A stretch of 31,979 bases of DNA from Bacillota bacterium (lineage in GTDB: Bacteria; Bacillota; Clostridia; Christensenellales; Aristaeellaceae). The stretch spans positions 1 to 31,979 of the forward strand of contig JAEYAR010000109.1 of the NCBI GenBank assembly GCA_023404715.1. The letters are read 5' to 3'. Below the pieces are notes generated by a model that had not been told where the DNA came from, searched no databases, and saw only the letters and a list, made by a program, of their open reading frames with translations. Positions 25,980 through 31,979 of this stretch are shown one piece after another; position 1 is the stretch's first letter, and every line of letters begins with the position of its first letter. The translations under genes and the position numbers were made by a program.

Positions 25980-26861
25980 TTATCCGGCCCGCACCGCAAT
26001 GCCCGCCGCCTCCGCGGCCCTTCGCAGCGCCTCCATGGTTTGCGCGTCAAGCGGGCGCGTCTCGCGATAGCGGTTTTCCCGACCCAGGCCGTCGTACTTC
26101 GAAGCGCCGAGCGGGTTGAAGTTGAGCAGCTCGTAATACAGCAAATGCTCCGCATGCGCGGCGACGAAGCGCGCAATCGCGCCGATTTCTTCCGCCGTAT
26201 CGTTTACGCCCGGGATGACCGGCGTGCGCAGGATATAGGGTACGCCCGCGCACGCCAACAGCGGCACGTTCTCAAGCACTTGCCCGTTGCCGAGCCCTAC
26301 GAGCGCCTCGTGCGCCCGGCGATCCATCAGCTTGACGTCCGCCATCAAAAGGTCGAGCACGGGCAGCAGAGGTTCCAGCAGCTCAAACCCATACAGCAGG
26401 TTCGTCTCTATCGCGGTCTGTATGCCCCGCTCCCGGCAGGCGCGCAGCACCTGCCGGGTAAATTCCGGCTGCATCATGCATTCGCCGCCGGAGAGCGTGA
26501 CGCCGCCGCCGGACGATTCATAATACGCAATATCCTGCTCAACTTCCCGCATCACCTCGTCTACGCTCATCTCGCGCCCTGCGGCGCTCAGCGCTCCGCT
26601 GAAGCACGCGCGCGCGGCGCCTATGCTGAGCGCAGCCCGGTCTGGCGGCAGGCCCTCCCCCGCCCTCGCCGGATCAAAATCGACGCATGCGCCGCACCGG
26701 ATGCACCTGTCCGCACGGACCATCAGCTCCGGCTCCATACAGAGCGTCTCGGGGTTATGACACCAGGCGCACCGGGCGTTACAACCCTTTAAAAATACGG
26801 TCGTGCGGATGCCCGGCCCGTCGTTTAATGAAAAACGCTGGATGTCGGTCACGACTCCCAT
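25980..26861 (-). CDS. Glycyl radical enzyme activase (radical SAM)
   Basis: This 293-residue radical SAM enzyme installs the glycyl radical on the enzyme encoded next. The SAM cluster cysteines are C27, C31 and C34 in GCNARCAWCHNPE. GGGVTLSGGECMMQPEF carries the SAM-binding GGE segment, with cysteine in place of the usual proline. Most non-PFL activases have a two-cluster ferredoxin insert with eight cysteines. Here only C53, C56, C59 and C86 are available (DRCIRCGAC and RACFSGAL), enough for one auxiliary [4Fe-4S] cluster. The NDGPGIRTTVFLKGC start is typical. It follows the GxGYxYP-type gene by 9 bases and precedes the enzyme by 13 bases. Confidence 0.93.
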   Translation of the reverse strand: MGVVTDIQRFSLNDGPGIRTTVFLKGCNARCAWCHNPETLCMEPELMVRADRCIRCGACVDFDPARAGEGLPPDRAALSIGAARACFSGALSAAGREMSVDEVMREVEQDIAYYESSGGGVTLSGGECMMQPEFTRQVLRACRERGIQTAIETNLLYGFELLEPLLPVLDLLMADVKLMDRRAHEALVGLGNGQVLENVPLLACAGVPYILRTPVIPGVNDTAEEIGAIARFVAAHAEHLLYYELLNFNPLGASKYDGLGRENRYRETRPLDAQTMEALRRAAEAAGIAVRAG

Positions 26862-26870
26862 AGGCTCACC

Positions 26871-28442
26871 TCATCGTTTCTGCTGTGCTTGCCGGCCGAT
26901 CCACTCGCGATAGAGCCGCGCCGCCTGCGTCGCAGTGACAAACACGAGCTTTTTATCCGGCAGCTTTTCCGCCCACTCGATGCTATAACGCAATATGCGC
27001 GTGCTCACGTTGAGCGAACCGGTTCCGCTAAAAATGGAGAGGAACAGCGGCTGACCCTCCGGCGCATGCTCGATCAGCGATACGACGTCGCACTCGCCCA
27101 AGGGACGGGAGCCGATGTGGAATGTATCTCCATCCAGATGGTACTCGTACGCGCCGATACCTCGATAATCTGCGCCGGAATATCCGCCGAGGATCGCTCC
27201 GGGGCGCACGTTCCAGGCGACGGCCTCCGCCTCCAGCATCTGCTTCATCGTACGCATACCGGCCAAATCCATATAGTGCTTTGCAAAGCCGCAGTAATAC
27301 CGAAAGCCCTCGTATCGCTCGCTTTGCGGGCTGCCGTCGCCCAGCATCGCCGCAGGCTCCTGCCCTGCGCTGAGCAGCGTCTTCGCATGCCACGCCATCG
27401 CGCGCGGGGCGATCTCTGCCATGATGGGGTTGAGCACCCAGGTGGCCGGCACCTCGCCAAAATGCGGATCCCGCCGGATCGTAAAGGGTTCGTATACGAG
27501 CGAATGCAGCAGATTGTCCCCGTCCGCCACGTGGAAGGCGATATACACCGCGTCCTCTTCCAGTGTCACCGGCGGGAATTCTGGCTGGGGAAGGTGCACG
27601 CTAGGGAAGGAAGAAGCGACCGACAGGTTTTCCACGGAGATATAAGGGATCATTACGTAACCCATCTTGGCAAAGTGCTGATCCGCGACCAGCTCGTCCG
27701 TCCAGCCCAGGATAGGCGTGCCCATGGGGTACTCTAAGATGATGTCCGCGTAGTGCGCCCGTTCCTCTTCATCGAAAATGTCCAGATAAAATGTAAATAG
27801 CCGGTTAGCGACGACGTAATCCTTGTTGGCAGCCCCCCAACTTTTCTCGTCGAGCGTCATGTGCGACCATGTAAAGGCGACCGCCTTGTTCGCCCCCTTG
27901 AAGTATTTCTCCTTGAGCACATTCAGGCAATCCACGTTGGATACAAACGCGTACGACCGTAAATCCTCGATGACCGGAAATCCGTATCCGGCGATGCGTT
28001 CATGCATCTCGGGCGAGACGACCAAGCCGTCCTTCTGCCCGGCGATCGTCGTAGCCATTTCGATCGTGGCGTCGGGCAGGCGTGGATCGAAGATGATGAC
28101 GCCCTTCACGAATCGCGCATAGCGATCAAGCAGCGCGAGAAAGGCCGGGCATTCGGCATCTTCAACCGGCGCGAGCGCCGTCTGGGGGATATCGCCGTAG
28201 ACCTCGCTAAGCCATTGCTCCGCTACGTGCGCCATACGGTAGGACGCCGTACGCGGCACGCGCCAATCCCCTCGGTTGTCCGCGCAGTACGTATGATGGA
28301 CGTAGATCTTCTCTTCACTCTCGCGGTTGACGATGCCCTGTAAGACGCAGGCTGCGATCTGTGCGTCCATGCGGTCATCGCGCAGGTCGGCGACGACGAG
28401 CGCATTTGTCGGCGTTTGTACCTTGGGCAGGGAATAGGGCAT
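26871..28442 (-). CDS. GxGYxYP-domain-like putative glycoside hydrolase
   Basis: This 523-residue protein resembles the GxGYxYP family (PF14323), described as putative glycoside hydrolases of unproven activity. An N-terminal alpha/beta domain (ADLRDDRMDAQIAACVLQGIVNR) leads to a core with the family-like HVADGDNLLHSL (about 304-315) and, further on, TWVLNPIMAEIAPRAM. Conserved acidic residues D307 and D309 are candidate catalytic positions. There is no signal peptide, so it is cytoplasmic. GGAGG stands 8 bases before the start. It sits between the solute-binding protein gene and the activase gene, so it probably processes the imported substrate before the glycyl radical enzyme acts. The family name rests on memory of the motif set; the exact GxGYxYP motif itself is not obvious here. 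Confidence 0.62.
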   Translation of the reverse strand: MPYSLPKVQTPTNALVVADLRDDRMDAQIAACVLQGIVNRESEEKIYVHHTYCADNRGDWRVPRTASYRMAHVAEQWLSEVYGDIPQTALAPVEDAECPAFLALLDRYARFVKGVIIFDPRLPDATIEMATTIAGQKDGLVVSPEMHERIAGYGFPVIEDLRSYAFVSNVDCLNVLKEKYFKGANKAVAFTWSHMTLDEKSWGAANKDYVVANRLFTFYLDIFDEEERAHYADIILEYPMGTPILGWTDELVADQHFAKMGYVMIPYISVENLSVASSFPSVHLPQPEFPPVTLEEDAVYIAFHVADGDNLLHSLVYEPFTIRRDPHFGEVPATWVLNPIMAEIAPRAMAWHAKTLLSAGQEPAAMLGDGSPQSERYEGFRYYCGFAKHYMDLAGMRTMKQMLEAEAVAWNVRPGAILGGYSGADYRGIGAYEYHLDGDTFHIGSRPLGECDVVSLIEHAPEGQPLFLSIFSGTGSLNVSTRILRYSIEWAEKLPDKKLVFVTATQAARLYREWIGRQAQQKR

Positions 28443-28474
28443 ATGCGCACCTCCACTTTCTCTCGTTGCAAAGC

Positions 28475-28497
28475 GCGGCCCGGCGCCGCCGGGCCGC
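28475..28497 (-). terminator. Intra-operon hairpin after the minus-strand solute-binding protein gene
   Basis: Perfect 10-bp GC-rich arms (28475-28484 and 28488-28497) with a three-base loop lie in the 87-base gap after the solute-binding protein gene. No T-run follows on the minus strand, so it may act as a barrier to 3' exonucleases and raise the level of the upstream binding-protein message. It occupies the same place in the operon as the plus-strand hairpin at 16505. Confidence 0.6.
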
Positions 28498-28529
28498 TCA
28501 AGGCTTCCTTTCCGCGTTGCCGCCAGGGG

Positions 28530-30095
28530 TTACTCCGCATTCGCGGCGAGCGCCTCCTCCATCTCCGCGATGACCATATCTACCTTGAAGGCGCTCTCTT
28601 CCAGGAAATTGTTCCAAACCTTTTCCGGTTCGTCGGAAACGACCGCCTGAATGACCGCGTTCTTTACGTCGTTCGTCAGGCTGCCATACTGATCCTTGCT
28701 CGGCGTCGAAAGAAACTCTATCTCGTAATTCGTAGGCGTATAGACGACTTCCTCCCTGTTTTCAGCCTCGCCGAGGAATTTATAGTAGTCAAGGTAGATG
28801 TCATCCTGCAAAATCGGACGCAGCGCAGGATTGCCCTCGAGCCACAGGTCCGCGCCTTCGAGCATGAAGAACTTTTGGAAGACGCGCTGGTCGGATATAT
28901 AAGCCTTGGGCTTGCCCTTGGTGATGTCCTCATCCGTCCAGAAGACATTGACATTGCCTTCGGCATCCTTTTCCCAGTCCTCGCCATACGTGCCATAGGC
29001 GTACGTCTCCACCTGCTCCTGTTCGAGCAGCCAATTGCCAACCTGTAGCCAGCGATCCATTACCTCGTCGCGGCATTCCCCGCTGAAGGCAAAGGCGGCC
29101 CAGTACTCGCCCATCTGATCGCAGTGAAATTTGCCGTCGGGCATGCGGATCGCAAAGACGCCCAGATCCTCGTCCGTAATGGCGGCATCCACCAATTTGA
29201 GCTCGTTGATCACCGTCACGAGTTCCTTGATGGCCACGTTGCCGGAGTGCGCGGCGACGCGGTTCGCGCGGAAGCGGGCTTCGCCTTCGGTATCCGCATA
29301 GCCGTCGCGGTAGAGAAGCCCGGCGTCGTACAGCGCCTTGATTTGAAGGACGCCTTCCAAGCTTTCCGGGTCGCGGGCGCCCCAGTAGACCTTTCCGTCC
29401 TTTTCATAGTAGCGGTCGATATTGTGATTCCACCAAGCCGCCATGGCGACCCACCCCTCGCCGCTGCTCTCCGGGTCGCAGGCGATCAGGCCGTCGCCTA
29501 CGTTGCCGGGATCCTTTTCCTTGACGAGGTGCAGGTACTCTACGAACTCCTCATAGGTGACCTCCTGCACCGGCGCATAGTGAAGACCCACGGCCTTCGC
29601 CCAGTCCCGGCGGTAGAGCGTCATGTAGTTCTTGAATTGGTTAACCGGCTGGTTGTTGTTGATCTTCGGGTTGCAGTAGAGCTGACCGTCCACATACAGG
29701 TAGTCGTCCACGTCCAGCTTATCCAAGTTTTCTTTGAGCAGCGGATACTTTGACATGTCCGGCAGCGCCTTGAACACGCCCTGCTCAGCCCACTGCTTGT
29801 ACTCGCCGTAGTTGAGGTTGTACCAAGCGATAACCTCCGGAAGCGAGCCCGTGGCGGCATAGGTGCGCACCGTCTCGTCCCACGTATCCCACGCGACCTG
29901 CTGAACTGTAAAGTCGAAGTTAAACTTCTCTTTCGCCTGCTTCACGAGCGGGAAGTCGTCGAAGCCTTCGGGGTAGTCGAGCGACAGCACGGTGAACTCG
30001 ATGAACGGCAGCGCTTCATCCTCCGCCATCGCCGCGGGCAGCAACGAAATCAACATCGCTACGCCGATCAAGAGAGATAGGAACCGTTTTAGCAT
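28530..30095 (-). CDS. Extracellular solute-binding protein of the glycyl radical operon importer
   Basis: This 521-residue exported protein should supply substrate to the two permeases encoded just upstream. The signal peptide is MLKRFLSLLIGVAMLISLLPAAMA (cleaved before EDEA), with no lipobox cysteine at all. The mature protein resembles LplA-like family 1 binding proteins, with YRRDWAKAVGLHYAPVQEVTYEEFVEYL in the typical position. The calcium-loop-like motif seen in the two other binding proteins is absent here. AAAAGGAGGG precedes ATG at 30095. The gap to the second permease is 28 bases. Sequence divergence from the other two suggests a different ligand. Confidence 0.9.
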   Translation of the reverse strand: MLKRFLSLLIGVAMLISLLPAAMAEDEALPFIEFTVLSLDYPEGFDDFPLVKQAKEKFNFDFTVQQVAWDTWDETVRTYAATGSLPEVIAWYNLNYGEYKQWAEQGVFKALPDMSKYPLLKENLDKLDVDDYLYVDGQLYCNPKINNNQPVNQFKNYMTLYRRDWAKAVGLHYAPVQEVTYEEFVEYLHLVKEKDPGNVGDGLIACDPESSGEGWVAMAAWWNHNIDRYYEKDGKVYWGARDPESLEGVLQIKALYDAGLLYRDGYADTEGEARFRANRVAAHSGNVAIKELVTVINELKLVDAAITDEDLGVFAIRMPDGKFHCDQMGEYWAAFAFSGECRDEVMDRWLQVGNWLLEQEQVETYAYGTYGEDWEKDAEGNVNVFWTDEDITKGKPKAYISDQRVFQKFFMLEGADLWLEGNPALRPILQDDIYLDYYKFLGEAENREEVVYTPTNYEIEFLSTPSKDQYGSLTNDVKNAVIQAVVSDEPEKVWNNFLEESAFKVDMVIAEMEEALAANAE

Positions 30096-30123
30096 AGAGA
30101 ACCCTCCTTTTTTATCACCCCGG

Positions 30124-31026
30124 TCACGACTTAATCGCGCCGATCATGACACCCTTGACAAAGTATTTTTGCAGGAAAGGATAGACCATCATGATGGGGA
30201 CCATCGTAATGACCATCGCCGCCGCCTTCAGGCCGTCCGAGAAGGGCTTCAGCCCGGCCTCGGCGGGGATGTCCGTCATGAACTTCTTGGTCACCTGCAA
30301 TATCTGGCGCAGCTGCAGCTGCACCGGCCACAGTTTGCTGTTTGAGAGAAACAAGCTCGCATGGAACCACTCGTTCCAGCGATCCACCGCGTAAAAGAGC
30401 ACGAGGGTGGCGATCGCAGGCTTGACAAGCGGCAGGGCAATTTGCAAAAAGATGCGAACCGGGCCCGCGCCGTCGATGCGCGCCGCCTCCTCCAGATCGG
30501 GCGGCAGCTGCTCAAAGAAGTTGCGCATGATGACGACGTTGAACACGCTCAGCCCCATCGGGATGATGATCGCATACCGGCTACCCATCAGCCCCAGGGA
30601 TTTGACCAACAGGAAAAAGGGGATCAGGCCGCCGCTGAAGTACATCGTAAAGATGATCATGCCCTGGAAAAAGCCGCGTCCCGGGTATCCCTTTTTGGAA
30701 AGCCCGTATGCTAACGTCGTCGTCAAAAACATGCTGTAGGCGACGCCGACCACCACATTGAAGAGCGTGTTGCCGAACGAGCGAACGAGCGATTTTTCCG
30801 CGAAGACCATCTCGTAGTTGATGAACGTAAATTCACGGGGCCACAGAAGCGAGCCGCCCTGGACAAATTCGCGCTCCGTCATGAACGACTTGATGACCGT
30901 ATAGTAAAACGGAATCAGGACGATCAGCATCAGCAATGTCAACAGCAGCAGGTTGGCGTAGTCAAACCAATCCTTCTTGCGCAGGCCGCCCGGCCTTTTC
31001 GCGCGGGCCGCTGTGTTCGTCTTCAC
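30124..31026 (-). CDS. ABC sugar permease (YtcP type) of the glycyl radical operon
   Basis: This 300-residue membrane protein has six predicted helices, beginning YANLLLLTLLMLIVLIPFYY. The EAA loop reads LEEAARIDGAGPVRIFLQIALP, and the C-terminus VKGVMIGAIKS matches that of the plus-strand paralogue. The GTG start at 31026 overlaps the stop of the first permease by four bases (GTGA). A run of G residues just upstream may act as the ribosome site. It forms the channel with the first permease and, like it, depends on an ATPase not encoded in the window. Confidence 0.92.
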   Translation of the reverse strand: MKTNTAARAKRPGGLRKKDWFDYANLLLLTLLMLIVLIPFYYTVIKSFMTEREFVQGGSLLWPREFTFINYEMVFAEKSLVRSFGNTLFNVVVGVAYSMFLTTTLAYGLSKKGYPGRGFFQGMIIFTMYFSGGLIPFFLLVKSLGLMGSRYAIIIPMGLSVFNVVIMRNFFEQLPPDLEEAARIDGAGPVRIFLQIALPLVKPAIATLVLFYAVDRWNEWFHASLFLSNSKLWPVQLQLRQILQVTKKFMTDIPAEAGLKPFSDGLKAAAMVITMVPIMMVYPFLQKYFVKGVMIGAIKS

Positions 31027-31979
31027 ATGATCCCCCCCTCTCCCAGCAGCTTTGCGATCTTGTTGGCCGATAGAAGGAACACAAAGTTGATTACAGACTT
31101 GCCTAAGCCCATTGCCGTGCTGAATCCATAATTGGGCGTACTTTGAAACGTCATCCGGTAGATGTACGTATCCATTACCTCCGCTTCCGACTTTACGACC
31201 GCGTTGGTCATATTGAGGATCTGGTCAAAGCCGTTGTTCATGATGCCGCCCATCGCCAGGATGAGCAGGATGACCGCCGTCGGCTTGATGCCCGGCCAGG
31301 TGATGTGCAAAACGCGCTGAAAACGGTTCGCCCCGTCGACCTCGGCCGCCTCGTAAAGCTCCTGGCTGATGCCCGCAATCGCAGCAAGATACAGGATGGA
31401 GGACCATCCTGCGCCCTTCCAAATCGCCGTGCCGTATAGAAGCGGCCGAATGAGCTGCTGATTGCTCAGGTAGTCCGATACCTGGCCGCCCATCAGCTTC
31501 ACGATGTTGTTGATGAAGCCCTCCGCAGCCAGCAGGTTGACAAAAATGCCGCTGACGAGTACCCAAGACAGAAAATTGGGGAAAGTATAGATCGTCTGAA
31601 GCACCTTTTTATAGCGTGCGCCGCGCAGCTCGTTGAGCAGGATGGCCAACAGAATGGGCGCCGGAAAGCTGGTCAGGACGTACATGAAACCCATACGGAA
31701 CGTATTGAAGAACGCCGACCAAAAAGCCCGGTCGTGCTGAATAAGCATGAAGTTCTTCAACAGCGGTTTTGACCAGGGGCTGCCCAGGATGCCCGCATTG
31801 ATCTTAAAGTCTTTGAACGCCAATGTCAGGCCGTACATCGGCGCGTAACAGAACGTCAGGATAAAGATGATGCCGAAGCTGATAAACGCATAGTTCCAGC
31901 GGTTTTCCACGATGCGCCTGCCAAGCGATTTCTGCCTGCCATAGCCTTGCGCCACCCCTACAGGCGCTTTTCGCCTCAT
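31023..31979 (-). CDS. ABC sugar permease (LplB type), start at window edge
   Basis: This at least 318-residue membrane protein is the first permease of the minus-strand importer. Helices begin at about 30-50 (NYAFISFGIIFILTFCYAPMYG). The EAA loop reads YEAAEVDGANRFQRVLHITWPG. The ATG that opens the frame is the very last triplet of the window, so the true start, ribosome site and promoter cannot be judged; the gene may extend further. The N-terminal GRRIVENRWNY before the first helix is typical of complete family members, so little or nothing is probably missing. Confidence 0.9.
   Translation of the reverse strand: MRRKAPVGVAQGYGRQKSLGRRIVENRWNYAFISFGIIFILTFCYAPMYGLTLAFKDFKINAGILGSPWSKPLLKNFMLIQHDRAFWSAFFNTFRMGFMYVLTSFPAPILLAILLNELRGARYKKVLQTIYTFPNFLSWVLVSGIFVNLLAAEGFINNIVKLMGGQVSDYLSNQQLIRPLLYGTAIWKGAGWSSILYLAAIAGISQELYEAAEVDGANRFQRVLHITWPGIKPTAVILLILAMGGIMNNGFDQILNMTNAVVKSEAEVMDTYIYRMTFQSTPNYGFSTAMGLGKSVINFVFLLSANKIAKLLGEGGIM

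Noticed and set aside
24074..26119. A 681-residue plus-strand open frame antisense to the glycyl radical enzyme gene
   Set aside because: It is the mirror of a strongly supported minus-strand gene; the protein has no recognisable motif and no placed ribosome site.

Overview
The window reads as chromosomal DNA of a GC-rich anaerobic member of the Clostridia. The signs are a T-box leader, strong AGGAGG ribosome sites, several oligosaccharide ABC importers of the Firmicutes LplABC/YtcP type, a membrane-bound AraC regulator and an oxygen-sensitive glycyl radical enzyme with its activase. A plant-glycan-fermenting gut or sediment organism, perhaps near Christensenellales, is my inference; no rRNA or other marker gene is present. 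I found no tRNA, rRNA, CRISPR array or prophage.

Left part (1-7.8 kb): the window opens in the 3' end of a group II intron (domains V and VI), followed by an orphan sugar-type solute-binding protein. Then comes a promoter and T-box leader (candidate valine specifier) controlling ilvB-ilvN-ilvC-ilvD, which encode the common steps of valine/isoleucine synthesis. A 609-base palindrome-rich spacer interrupts this operon between ilvN and ilvC.

Middle part (7.8-23.7 kb): a membrane-anchored phosphodiester-glycosidase-like protein overlaps a two-helix membrane protein. A secreted beta-helix protein on the minus strand converges on them. A plus-strand glycan locus follows: GH43-type hydrolase, gap, membrane AraC regulator, solute-binding protein, two permeases, GH127-type beta-L-arabinofuranosidase-like enzyme and a sugar isomerase/epimerase-like TIM barrel. 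The likely logic is that the regulator senses an external signal, the transporter imports an arabinose-containing oligosaccharide, and the hydrolase and isomerase process it in the cytoplasm. A minus-strand exported nitroreductase-like protein and a plus-strand ABC-2 type exporter pair follow.

Right part (23.7-32.0 kb, minus strand): a compact operon of two permeases, a solute-binding protein, a GxGYxYP-type putative hydrolase, a glycyl radical enzyme activase and a glycyl radical enzyme. The enzyme has GCHW where the well-studied dehydratase-type enzymes have GCVE, and its activase has only four auxiliary-cluster cysteines. Its linkage to an oligosaccharide importer makes it the strongest candidate for an undescribed catabolic system here.

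A terminator-like element is present twice (about 12.13-12.20 kb and 23.67-23.74 kb), one copy apparently carrying a relic of a permease gene end. All three solute-binding proteins appear to have cleavable signal peptides without a lipobox.
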